Part shown: positions 26,693 to 34,258 of the stretch, one piece after another | Layout of the letters: every line of letters starts with the position of its first letter | How positions within the stretch are numbered: the first letter of the stretch is position 1 | From: Kiritimatiellia bacterium | Lineage (GTDB): Bacteria > Verrucomicrobiota > Kiritimatiellia > RFP12 > UBA1067 | Reading direction: 5' to 3' | Assembly: GCA_016296065.1 (NCBI GenBank) | Contig: JAEDKA010000016.1 | Span: 1 to 64,000, forward strand | DNA: 64,000 bases | Made by a program: the position numbers and the translations under genes | The notes under the pieces: model-generated | Databases searched by the model: none | Told to the model about the DNA's origin: nothing | Seen by the model: the letters and a program-made list of their open reading frames with translations, nothing else

Positions 26693-27397
26693 TTAAGGCA
26701 GCAGCCGCTTGGTCGTTCCCTTCAGATATGCCTTGCACATCCTGAATCCCTCCGCGTATTCCGCGCCGCACTGGTAGCCGCGGTAGCGCGAGCAGGTGCG
26801 GACCATGTCCGCGAAGTCGATGTGGTCGTGCTCGCGCATCCAGTCGAGCTGCGAGTGGTGGCATTCGAGCATCTTGATCTTGAGATCGATTTCGTCCGAG
26901 ATGTCGACGAACTCCTCGGGGACGAAGTTGACGCCCGCGAGCGTGTCCATGTAGTAGATCGGAACGAGCTTCGCCGCCTTTTTGGTCTTAGACGGCCAAT
27001 TCGGGAGCGTCGCCGTGAACGCCGCGTCGAAGACGAGCTTCGAGGTCGCGGTGTGGTCGGGCATGTAGTCGTCGGGATTGTGCGTGATGATGACGTCCGG
27101 CTGGGCGTACTGGATGATCTCCACGACCTTGTTGCGGCTCTCGGCGTTGTCCGCATAGATGTCGAGATCGCCGAACACGCCGTCCAAAACCTCTATGCCG
27201 GCGAGCTTTCCCGCTTCGCGCGCTTCCGCCGCGCGCATGGGGACAAGCTCCTCGGGCGGAATCACCACGTGCCCGAGCGAACCCGTGCAGAGGTGGGAAA
27301 CAATCACCTTGTCTCCGCGTTTCACGCATTTCGCAAGCGTTCCCGCGCAGGCGATTTCAACGTCGTCTGGATGACATCCGATGGCTAATATGTTCAT
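26693..27397 (-). CDS. PIG-L family N-acetyl-sugar deacetylase
   Basis: A 234-residue protein with the zinc-binding IGCHPDDVEIACAGTL motif at 6-21 and a second ligand region ITHNPDDYMPDHTATS. The PIG-L/LmbE family removes acetyl groups from GlcNAc-containing substrates (mycothiol and bacillithiol precursors, chito-oligosaccharides, GlcNAc-PI). There is no signal peptide, so it is cytosolic. The leader has no Shine-Dalgarno sequence but a tandem CACTAACCACTAAT repeat running up to the ATG. With the neighbouring NagB-like, PfkB and aldolase genes it suggests intracellular use of an N-acetylated amino sugar. Confidence 0.82.
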   Translation of the reverse strand: MNILAIGCHPDDVEIACAGTLAKCVKRGDKVIVSHLCTGSLGHVVIPPEELVPMRAAEAREAGKLAGIEVLDGVFGDLDIYADNAESRNKVVEIIQYAQPDVIITHNPDDYMPDHTATSKLVFDAAFTATLPNWPSKTKKAAKLVPIYYMDTLAGVNFVPEEFVDISDEIDLKIKMLECHHSQLDWMREHDHIDFADMVRTCSRYRGYQCGAEYAEGFRMCKAYLKGTTKRLLP

Positions 27398-27437
27398 AGT
27401 GGTTAGTGATTAGTGGTTAGTGATTAGTGGTTAGTGA
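27398..27437. repeat. Tandem 14-nt repeat between aldolase and PIG-L genes
   Basis: About three copies of GTGATTAGTGGTTA fill the whole 40-nt gap and replace the expected ribosome binding site of the PIG-L gene. Confidence 0.8.
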
Positions 27438-28292
27438 TTAGGCTTTGTCGACCGACCCGAAGAGCCGGAGCTTGCGGGCGACGACCGCCTTGATCGCCGC
27501 GACTTTCGCCTTGCGGGTGTCGAGGTAGTCCCATGTGGCGATATTGCCGCGATCGTGCGCATCGCACGATTCGTACATCGCGCGCATTCCGGCGCACACC
27601 ATGTCGGTATGGATGTTCATCTTCGCGATGCCGCGGTCTATGGCATTCGCGAAGTCGTCGTCGGAGAGTCCGCTGCCGCCGTGCATGACAAGCGGACACG
27701 CCACCGCCGCGTTCAGCTCGGCGATGCGCTGAAGCTGCAGACAGGGCTTCGACTTGTACACGCCATGCGCGTTGCCGACCGCGACGGCCAGCGCGTCCAC
27801 GCCGGTTTTCGTCTGGAAGTCCACCGCTTCGGCGACCGTCGTGTACTGTCCGTTCCTGTCGTCTCCGTCCTGCGCAAGCCCGACGTGTCCGATTTCGCCT
27901 TCGACGGTCGCACCGAACGCATGGGCGATTTTGACAACCTCCTTCGTCTCGGCGACGTTCGCGTCGCAGGGCTTCGCCGAGGCATCATACATGACGGAAG
28001 AGAAGCCGAGCTTGAGCGCCTCCATCGTCTTCTCGAAGGTAAGCCCGTGGTCGTAGTGGACGACAACCGGAACCGTCGCGCGTTTCGCGGCGGCGACGAG
28101 CGCGGGGGCGATGAGCGGGAGGTCGCCGTATGGCAAAAGCACCTCGGCCGTGCCGATGATGATTGGGCTGCGCGCCTCCTCGGCAGCGGATATCGCCGCC
28201 TCGAGCATATCGGTGTCGTGCGTGTTGAAAAGCCCGACGGCGTACTTTTCCGCCTTTGCCTTTTTAAGAACCTGGTCTAGATTTACGAGCAT
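27438..28292 (-). CDS. Class II ketose-bisphosphate aldolase
   Basis: A 284-residue zinc aldolase of the FbaA/GatY/KbaY family. Visible motifs are VPVVVHYDHGLTFE with zinc-ligand His and catalytic Asp (about 75-88), SSVMYDASAKP, VEGEIGHVG, VGNAHGVYKS and PLVMHGGSGL. It cleaves fructose- or tagatose-1,6-bisphosphate (or a similar ketose bisphosphate) to DHAP and an aldehyde phosphate. It follows the PfkB kinase and NagB-like genes, matching the AgaS/PfkB/KbaY logic of galactosamine catabolism. The leader lacks a Shine-Dalgarno sequence and consists of ACGACTA repeats. Confidence 0.87.
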   Translation of the reverse strand: MLVNLDQVLKKAKAEKYAVGLFNTHDTDMLEAAISAAEEARSPIIIGTAEVLLPYGDLPLIAPALVAAAKRATVPVVVHYDHGLTFEKTMEALKLGFSSVMYDASAKPCDANVAETKEVVKIAHAFGATVEGEIGHVGLAQDGDDRNGQYTTVAEAVDFQTKTGVDALAVAVGNAHGVYKSKPCLQLQRIAELNAAVACPLVMHGGSGLSDDDFANAIDRGIAKMNIHTDMVCAGMRAMYESCDAHDRGNIATWDYLDTRKAKVAAIKAVVARKLRLFGSVDKA

Positions 28293-28345
28293 GATGGTAG
28301 TCGTTAGTCTGTAGTCGTTAGTCGTTAGTCGTTAGTCGTTGGTCG
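28293..28345. repeat. Tandem 7-nt repeat between PfkB and aldolase genes
   Basis: About six copies of GTCGTTA (ACGACTA on the transcript) fill the 53-nt gap. They resemble the short heptameric repeats (STRR) known in cyanobacteria. Confidence 0.8.
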
Positions 28346-29299
28346 TTAGTCGGTGGTCGACAGTGAGGAGACGAGGCGCCGGAGTTCTGCGATGGAGCGC
28401 ATGCCTTCGACAGCGCCTGGGGCGGACATCGCGCCGACCGCGGCGATTCCGCCGAGCTCGAGTATCTCTTTTTCGGAAAGTCCGTTGAAGATGCCGGTGA
28501 GGCAGCCGGCGCAGAAGGCATCGCCCGCGCCGGTCTTTCCCTTGATGAAGCCCTCGGGGAGCGCGACGGACTCCACTTCCGTCCAAGTGCCGTCCTTGAG
28601 GAGCGACACCCCCTTCTCGGGCATGTGTATCACGACGCGCTTCTGTACGCCGAGTTCGAAAAGCCGGGCGGCGATTTCCCTAAGGTCGCCTTCGACGCCC
28701 GCAAGCCGCGACGCCTCGATCTCGTTGACGACAAGATTGTCGACGTACGGCAGGCATATGCGAACGAGCGCATAGCGGTTTGAGTTTTCGCTTACGAGGT
28801 CGATTGCCGTTTCCGCGCCGATGCGCTTCAGCTCCTTGAGTATCCTGAGACCGTCGCCCGCGTCGACTTTCGCGAGCAGCAGAAAATAGCCGAGGAGCAC
28901 GATGTCGCCCTCTTCGACCATGTCAAACGGAAAGTCCTCGTATCCCCAGTCTGCGCTCGCGCCGGGGTATGTGAAGAACGTGCGTTCTCTGCCAGGGACG
29001 CTCATGACGTCCGTAAAGGAAGTCGCCGTCGCCTTCACGACGACGCCAGCCGTGTCGAGCCCGCGGCGCTTAAGTTCCGCAACGGCGAAACGTCCGTCGT
29101 CGTCATCCCCCACGGCGCCGAACGCCGCCACGGGAATCCCCGGGTCGAGGATGTGGATGCCGCATCCGGTGTTGGACACCAGCCCGCCGGGGACGCGGGA
29201 GCGCGCGCGGATCTGCGTGAGCTCCCCCGCCTTCGGGTATGCGCCGATCTCGTTGATCTTGTCGACGAGGATCGACCCGGCTGTCACGACCTTTCGCAT
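28346..29299 (-). CDS. PfkB-family sugar kinase
   Basis: A 317-residue ribokinase-fold enzyme. The N-terminal AGSILVDKINEI and RVPGGLVSNTGCGIHIL regions bind the sugar. The C-terminal ALPEGFIKGKTGAGDAFCAGCLTGIF carries the PfkB signature 2 with catalytic Asp and anion hole (about 250-265). The ATG at 29299 shares its first base with the TGA of the NagB-like gene, so translation is coupled. It is expected to phosphorylate a sugar or sugar phosphate to the aldolase substrate. A long in-frame upstream extension overlaps the NagB-like gene and is not coding. Confidence 0.87.
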   Translation of the reverse strand: MRKVVTAGSILVDKINEIGAYPKAGELTQIRARSRVPGGLVSNTGCGIHILDPGIPVAAFGAVGDDDDGRFAVAELKRRGLDTAGVVVKATATSFTDVMSVPGRERTFFTYPGASADWGYEDFPFDMVEEGDIVLLGYFLLLAKVDAGDGLRILKELKRIGAETAIDLVSENSNRYALVRICLPYVDNLVVNEIEASRLAGVEGDLREIAARLFELGVQKRVVIHMPEKGVSLLKDGTWTEVESVALPEGFIKGKTGAGDAFCAGCLTGIFNGLSEKEILELGGIAAVGAMSAPGAVEGMRSIAELRRLVSSLSTTD

Positions 29300-30243
29300 C
29301 AGTTCGCCTCGGCGACCAGCGGCCCCGCGAGTTCCTTGAGGAAGAAGAGACGGCCCGGGATCGTCGGAATCCAGCTCGACGTGACCCAGCGCGACGGCCC
29401 GTAGCGGAGCGTCATCCAGAGGGACATCCCCTGCCACTGCATGCCGCGTCCGAAGGTTCCGTCGGCACCACCGATCGCGTAGTCTGCCTTGAACATGAGC
29501 CCGGGGCCCATGGTGTTCGCGCGGCAGGGGACGAGCGTAGTGCGGCTCTTGAACGATGTCTGCGCGTTCTGCTCGATAGTGAGCGGGTGGAGCTGCACGC
29601 CGATGCGATAGGGCTGCGCGAGCCACTCCTTGTCGCTATTGAACTCGCCGCCTATCATCGGCTCCCAGAAAGCGATGTGGCACATCCGCCCGATGCCGTA
29701 GACGAGAACAAGTTTCGCGCCCCCGGCCTTGAGCGCGGCGATCTTCTTGGGATACGTCGGCAGGTTCTTCTTCGTCGCGAAGTTGCGGTGGTCCTCCGGC
29801 ACCGTGAGATTGCCGAGCGGATGGTAGAACGCCTGCTCCATCGCATGCTGGAAGGACGCGTCGCCGACGAGGGTGTTGCCCTTGCCGTCCGCCCACTCGT
29901 CCATGTTGAAGCACCAGACGTGTTCGCATGAGACGTTCCATTCCTTAAGGAAGTAGACCGCCCACTTGTACATGCCCATCGGCCCGACGGGAAGGATGAA
30001 CGCGATCTTCTCGCCGCGCACCTTCGCCTGGCGTATCTCGGACGCGATCTCGTGGCCCATCTTCACCTCGAACTCGGCGAGGTCGCCGCACGGAACGGGC
30101 GTGAACGCCTTGTGCCAGAACTTCTGCGGCTTTACAACGTCCTCCGGCCTGTTGCTGCAGCACTTGTCGATTTTCTTCATGTCCCAGCCCGCCGGATAGA
30201 AGCCTTCCAGCAGGGAACCCTTTACCGTGCTCATGAAATCCAT
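29299..30243 (-). CDS. NagB/6-phosphogluconolactonase-fold isomerase-deaminase-like protein
   Basis: A 314-residue protein with the NagB fold: FILPVGPMGMYKWAV, CFNMDEWADGKGN (equivalent to the catalytic Asp72 of E. coli NagB), GIGRMCHIAFWEP, and TIEQNAQTSFKSRTT. In NagB the last-but-one motif is normally NDGHIAFNEP. Here His and Glu remain but the catalytic Asp141 position reads Met, so the chemistry may be altered. The length exceeds NagB (about 266). It is first in an operon with PfkB kinase, aldolase and PIG-L genes; AAAGGA precedes the ATG. Amino-sugar deamination/isomerisation is the working guess. Confidence 0.75.
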   Translation of the reverse strand: MDFMSTVKGSLLEGFYPAGWDMKKIDKCCSNRPEDVVKPQKFWHKAFTPVPCGDLAEFEVKMGHEIASEIRQAKVRGEKIAFILPVGPMGMYKWAVYFLKEWNVSCEHVWCFNMDEWADGKGNTLVGDASFQHAMEQAFYHPLGNLTVPEDHRNFATKKNLPTYPKKIAALKAGGAKLVLVYGIGRMCHIAFWEPMIGGEFNSDKEWLAQPYRIGVQLHPLTIEQNAQTSFKSRTTLVPCRANTMGPGLMFKADYAIGGADGTFGRGMQWQGMSLWMTLRYGPSRWVTSSWIPTIPGRLFFLKELAGPLVAEAN

Positions 30244-30301
30244 CTTAGGTTATCCTTTCTGTCTTGATGGCTAGTTCAGTTGACTACTCGTGAAATCCTG
30301 T

Positions 30302-31009
30302 TCAGCCGCAGGCGCGCCAGCTGCCGAAGACGCGCTTCTGCAGCGCCAGCGCAACGGCCTCGGAGCGATTGGCGACGCCAAGGCACCGGAATACCGACGA
30401 AAGGTGCTTCTTGATCGTGATCTCCGAAAGGCCAAACTGCTTCGCGATGTCCGAATTCGACTGACCTTCCGCGACAGAGGCGAGAATCCCGATCTGCCGA
30501 TCCGTCAGCTTGAAGAACGCGTTGTCCTCCTCGACTTGCGAAAGCAGACGCTCTGGAATCGCCTTCTGTCCCGCAGCGACGGAGCGAATGGTGCCGACCA
30601 GGCTCATGTCCACCGTGTTCTTGAACACGACGCCAGACGCCCCGTCCGCGACGGCCTTCGAAAGCTCCACCGACGTATCGTACGCCGTGAGTATCAGCAC
30701 CTTGATCTCGGGATGCGACTCGTGTATGAGCCTCGTCGCCTCGCTGCCGAGCATCTCGGGCATCATGAGGTCCATGATGACGACGTCGGGCTTCAGCGAC
30801 TCCGCAAGCTCGACGGCCTGACGTCCGTCGCTCGCCTGTCCGACGATCTCCATGTCCCCCGCTGTCGCCACGAGTGCGGCGACACCCATGCGCGCGAGCA
30901 GCTGGTCGTCCGCGTGCAAGATGCGTATCCTGGGGCGGTCCTGCCGCCTCTGGCGTCTCTGTTTTGGCGTTCCCTGACGAGCAGGGATTCTAATGATGTC
31001 GGTGTTCAT
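30302..31009 (-). CDS. Orphan LuxR-type response regulator with basic N-terminal tail
   Basis: A 235-residue protein. A basic, Arg/Gln-rich tail (about 1-28, TPKQRRQRRQDRPR) precedes a receiver domain with HADD and phosphoacceptor Asp80 (VVIMDLMMPE), and a LuxR helix-turn-helix (LTDRQIGILASVAEGQSNSDIAKQFGLSEITIKKHLSSVF, about 165-205). GAGGGGAAG precedes the ATG at 31009. No kinase gene is adjacent. It follows the beta-helix gene by 22 nt and precedes the NagB-like operon by about 60 nt, so it may control the catabolic genes. The tail could add DNA contacts. Confidence 0.85.
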   Translation of the reverse strand: MNTDIIRIPARQGTPKQRRQRRQDRPRIRILHADDQLLARMGVAALVATAGDMEIVGQASDGRQAVELAESLKPDVVIMDLMMPEMLGSEATRLIHESHPEIKVLILTAYDTSVELSKAVADGASGVVFKNTVDMSLVGTIRSVAAGQKAIPERLLSQVEEDNAFFKLTDRQIGILASVAEGQSNSDIAKQFGLSEITIKKHLSSVFRCLGVANRSEAVALALQKRVFGSWRACG

Positions 31010-31031
31010 CTTCCCCTCGTTTCTTTTTATG

Positions 31032-33782
31032 TTACTTGATCTCCCATGCGGCCGGAATGTCGGACGCGACAAAAACTCCCTTCGGCCAGGCGTTGTCCCT
31101 GTCGAAAATCGATATCTTCTTCGGAGACGGATCCGCGTCCTTCACGTGCGAAAGCACCGTCTCCGCCTCGCCGCTCCACTTCGTCCGGCGAAACGCGACA
31201 GCACCGGGCTTGAGGTCCGGATTCGTCTCCGGGGCGGCGTCCTTCGGAAGCGGGAACCTGCGGAGGTCCTTTATGTCCACGAGGCTCCGCTTTCCAGACA
31301 CCGTGCATCCGTCGAAGCCGATCCTTCCGACCGTGTATCCGCCGAGGCGCAGAAACGCAGAGTCGTCCTTCGTCCGTATCTTGCAGTTCCTGAACACGAT
31401 GTCGGACGGAGTCTCGAACCAGTCCCCCTGCAGCGCCGTGCCCTCGAAGATGCTGTCGGTCATCAGCAGCGTCGCCCCGCGGAATCCGAAAAGCGTGCAG
31501 CCCCTGAATTCGCCGCCTGTCACCGAAAAACGGCAGCCATTGAATCCGCTGAACTTCGAGTTCGCAAAGCGGCACCGCTCCCAATCGTTCGTCATCTTGA
31601 AGCGGTTGAAGACGCAGTCCTTCACCGTGACCTCGTACCAGCGTCCGCCGGGGAACGGCAGGTGTCCGCTCGCGTCCGTGCAGTTTTCGAATGTGCAGGC
31701 ATAGGCATTGGCGACACCTGCCGAGACGTTCCTGAAGCGGCAGTTCACTGCCCTCCCGGCCGCTCCGACCTCGACGACGAGCGGAATCTCCCCTCCTTCG
31801 AAGTCAACTCCGGAGAGCACATAGTCCCAGCTGTCGGTGCGCTTGTCGTTCACGCCGAGGTGGACGCCCCTGACATACGTGTTGCCGTCGAAGCGTCCGT
31901 AGCCGGAATTGAGCCGCGAGTCGCAGCGGTACGTCGCCTCGTTTACGATGCTGTTCCTGACGCACGGGGAGTGCGTGCGGCCCCAGAAGTAGATGTCGCC
32001 CTCGTTCCCCTCGAGAATGAAGTTGTGGCCGCCGCAGGCGAGGATCGAATTGTTGCGCGGATTGTCGCGGAACACGTTCTTAAGAAAGTAGACGTCCTGC
32101 ATCTGGTCCCATCCGTCCTCCGCATCGAACGCGCAGCACGCCGCGCTTTCGCCGGACGTCGTGAAGAAGTTCCCCTCGAAGAGCATGTTCTTCATCGCGG
32201 ACGCCGCATGGCCGACACAACGGCAGTGCTCGAACGTGCAGTTCCTCACGGCGCAGTTGACGGGGAGACGGAACGCGGTGAGCACGAGGCCCGAAGCGTC
32301 GGCCGCCTCGGCGCTTGCGTCCTCGACGGAAACACGGAGGAACGCGGCGCCTTCGGGAATCCACATCTCGCGGTACTGCCACGCCGTCTCGGCGGAGATG
32401 AATCTCTTCCGCTCGTCGTACCACGCAACCGTCATCTGCCACGAACGCGTAACGCGTCCCTGATAGCCGAGGTGCTTCGATATCTGCAGGCGGCTACGGC
32501 CCTTTTCGACGATCTGCCTGATGTCCTTGAAGTCCGTCGTGAAGCGATGCCCATCCGCCGCGTCGACCACACCCGTCTTCGCGTCGAGTCCGCCGGGCGC
32601 GAACGCCGGAAGCCTCTCGAAGAAAAACGACAGCCATCCCTTCGAGTCCTTGGCGATTCCGTTCTGCCCGCCGTATCCCGTGATGTCGACGATTTTCACG
32701 CCCTCGACGGAGCAGTAGCGGGAATCTCCGCCGATGAAGAATCCGGTAGGCCATTCCGAGTTGTTCGGCGATCCCGCATAGTCGTGCTCCCAGTAGTCCC
32801 CCTCAAGAGTGCCGCCGACGAGATGCGCGTCCGTCGCGCTCGCGAAGCGCACGATCACCGAACCCGAGCCGGTGAATCCGTTCTGCTTGAGGACCGCCTC
32901 GCCCAGGTCGAGCGTCATGTTGCTCGGCACCTCGACGGACTTCGTCCAGGAAATGCGGTAGGTGCCAGGCAGCATCACGAACTTTCGGAAGCCAGCCGCA
33001 GCCTTCTCGTCGATGAGCTTCTGGATTCCATCCGCCGTCTTCACGGAATCCGCCTCGACCGCCGCCTTGTCGTATCCTTCGTCGTAGGCGACTTTCGCCT
33101 TCTTCCAGGCGAGCACCGGAATCTTTCCCGTTTCTGGATCGAGCGGAACGGTAACCGTGTAGCCCGGCACGCCGGCGCGCTTCTCCTTCACGACCTTCGT
33201 CTCGCCGTTCGTTGCAATAGACACAATCTTCTCTACGTCACCGTCGTTACGGATGCCGTATGCCGCAAGATCGGCCCGGGTCATCGTGTACACCTTGTCT
33301 GCGGGAATCTCAAGGTCTTTTGAATTCACCACGCGGAAATTGTGAATCACGCGATGAGACTCGCGCCCCTTCGCGTCGACCGCCCATACGCGCATCTCGT
33401 ATTCGCCCGCAGGGAGCTTGCCGAGGTTGAACTCCGCGTCGCCGCTCGCAATTCCCTTGAGCGACAATACCTTCGAGGCGCCGCCCTTGAGGCGATACTC
33501 GAGAAATGCGGTGAACCTGTGCGAGTCGTCGAGGAACCTGATTTTGGATGAATCGAAGTCGGTCACGAAAATGCCGACCTTCACGTTCTCCTCCGGCGTC
33601 ACCGTCGGCTTGACGTAGTAGGTCGAGATGTACGGATACTTCAGCGCGTCCGGAGTCTGATACCCTTCCTCGGCGGACACCCTTTCCTTCATGGCCGACG
33701 GATCCGTCAAGTATCCGGGGAGAACCTGCGCGGCTTCGGCGAATCCAACGGCGGCGGCAAAAAGCAGAAGAGTTTTCTTCAT
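31032..33782 (-). CDS. Large secreted right-handed beta-helix protein
   Basis: A 916-residue protein with signal peptide MKKTLLLFAAAVGFAEA. Residues about 50-150 look like a beta-sandwich (EYEMRVWAVDAKGRESHRVIHNFRVV). A pectate-lyase-superfamily-type beta helix follows, starting ADGIQKLIDEKAAAGFRKFVMLPGTYRI, then a carbohydrate-binding-like insertion near 430-520 (RSRLQISKHLGYQGRVTRSWQMTVAWYDERKRFISAET) and many short coils (NCTFEHCRCVG, NCRFRNVSAG). Catalytic residues cannot be assigned. It probably binds or cleaves a surface-bound or dietary polysaccharide. GGAGGAGG precedes the ATG, 15 nt after a 55-residue secreted ORF. Confidence 0.8.
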   Translation of the reverse strand: MKKTLLLFAAAVGFAEAAQVLPGYLTDPSAMKERVSAEEGYQTPDALKYPYISTYYVKPTVTPEENVKVGIFVTDFDSSKIRFLDDSHRFTAFLEYRLKGGASKVLSLKGIASGDAEFNLGKLPAGEYEMRVWAVDAKGRESHRVIHNFRVVNSKDLEIPADKVYTMTRADLAAYGIRNDGDVEKIVSIATNGETKVVKEKRAGVPGYTVTVPLDPETGKIPVLAWKKAKVAYDEGYDKAAVEADSVKTADGIQKLIDEKAAAGFRKFVMLPGTYRISWTKSVEVPSNMTLDLGEAVLKQNGFTGSGSVIVRFASATDAHLVGGTLEGDYWEHDYAGSPNNSEWPTGFFIGGDSRYCSVEGVKIVDITGYGGQNGIAKDSKGWLSFFFERLPAFAPGGLDAKTGVVDAADGHRFTTDFKDIRQIVEKGRSRLQISKHLGYQGRVTRSWQMTVAWYDERKRFISAETAWQYREMWIPEGAAFLRVSVEDASAEAADASGLVLTAFRLPVNCAVRNCTFEHCRCVGHAASAMKNMLFEGNFFTTSGESAACCAFDAEDGWDQMQDVYFLKNVFRDNPRNNSILACGGHNFILEGNEGDIYFWGRTHSPCVRNSIVNEATYRCDSRLNSGYGRFDGNTYVRGVHLGVNDKRTDSWDYVLSGVDFEGGEIPLVVEVGAAGRAVNCRFRNVSAGVANAYACTFENCTDASGHLPFPGGRWYEVTVKDCVFNRFKMTNDWERCRFANSKFSGFNGCRFSVTGGEFRGCTLFGFRGATLLMTDSIFEGTALQGDWFETPSDIVFRNCKIRTKDDSAFLRLGGYTVGRIGFDGCTVSGKRSLVDIKDLRRFPLPKDAAPETNPDLKPGAVAFRRTKWSGEAETVLSHVKDADPSPKKISIFDRDNAWPKGVFVASDIPAAWEIK

Positions 33783-33797
33783 TCCAGGCCTCCTCCC

Positions 33798-33965
33798 TTA
33801 CCGGAAATGTATGCGCAGCACCTTAGGCAAACACCCCGGCTCCGCCGCACCGGTGTCTATTGCGGACTGTATGTCGGCGATCGTCGACGAGCCGGGAAGG
33901 ACGACATCGGCCATCGCAACGAAAGCCGCTACGGCTATCATCGAAACAAGCATAGATGTCTTCAT
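33798..33965 (-). CDS. Small secreted protein, 55 residues
   Basis: An ATG preceded by AAGGAG opens a 55-codon frame with a clear signal peptide (MKTSMLVSMIAVAAFVAMA) and a short mature part (DVVLPGSSTIADIQSAIDTG...CLPKVLRIHFR). It has its own promoter (GTGTATAAT at 34003-34008) and ends 15 nt before the large beta-helix gene. The mature N-terminus (VVLPG) resembles that of the next protein (QVLPG). I do not recognise a family; it may be the remnant N-terminus of a decayed beta-helix gene or a real small exported protein. Confidence 0.55.
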   Translation of the reverse strand: MKTSMLVSMIAVAAFVAMADVVLPGSSTIADIQSAIDTGAAEPGCLPKVLRIHFR

Positions 33966-34002
33966 GTTCGGCACTCCTTCGCTAACGAATTAATCTGCTG
34001 CA

Positions 34003-34008
34003 TATTAT
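34003..34008 (-). promoter_or_regulatory. -10 of the small secreted protein/beta-helix unit
   Basis: GTGTATAAT on the minus strand lies about 37 nt before the ATG at 33965, just downstream of the terminator hairpin of the 16-codon unit. Confidence 0.55.
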
Positions 34009-34033
34009 ACACGTGCTACCCTGCAAGATAAAC

Positions 34034-34049
34034 CCCTCCAACTGGAGGG
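34034..34049 (-). terminator. Hairpin directly after the 16-codon ORF
   Basis: CCCTCCAGTTGGAGGG on the minus strand, followed by GTTTATC. The stem touches the TGA of the tiny ORF, so a terminating ribosome would block its folding. Confidence 0.6.
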
Positions 34050-34100
34050 TCAATGCCAGCCCACGAGGGCAGGCAGAATGCGCTTGATGGATTTGCTCAT
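34050..34100 (-). CDS. 16-residue peptide ORF (possible leader peptide)
   Basis: The frame MSKSIKRILPALVGWH follows a strong AAAGGAGTGATTGAA ribosome binding site and a -10 at 34161-34166. Its stop codon abuts a terminator-like hairpin. The compact promoter-SD-ORF-hairpin unit suggests a regulatory leader peptide or a small RNA; a decayed gene is the alternative. No homologue is recognised. Confidence 0.45.
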   Translation of the reverse strand: MSKSIKRILPALVGWH

Positions 34101-34160
34101 TTCAATCACTCCTTTCCGGGGATGACAAAGTGGTTGACGGGCTGTCTATCGTCCGCCTTA

Positions 34161-34166
34161 ATTATA
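34161..34166 (-). promoter_or_regulatory. -10 of the 16-codon unit
   Basis: GGTGTATAAT on the minus strand, about 60 nt before the ATG at 34100 and just downstream of the terminator of the translocon operon. Confidence 0.5.
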
Positions 34167-34179
34167 CACCTGCGCGCCT

Positions 34180-34208
34180 GAAAAAGAAAACCCCTCCAAC
34201 TGGAGGGG
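34180..34208 (-). terminator. Terminator of the translocon operon
   Basis: CCCCTCCAGTTGGAGGGG followed by TTTTCTTTTTC on the minus strand, 50 nt after the last translocon gene: a textbook Rho-independent terminator. The same stem sequence recurs at 34034. Confidence 0.85.
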
Positions 34209-34258
34209 GAAAGTGCCGCCTTTAGACGAACTGTCTCGCGGCATTTGCGCCGACGGTG

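Noticed and set aside
30993..33323. 776-codon open frame on the plus strand
   Set aside because: It is a shadow of the beta-helix gene (31032-33782) on the other strand; Arg/Val/Glu-rich composition, no domain or ribosome binding site.
34187..34208. Fifth copy of the CCCC-N6-GGGG activator palindrome
   Set aside because: The stem is longer, followed by a U-tract and placed after an operon end: a terminator.
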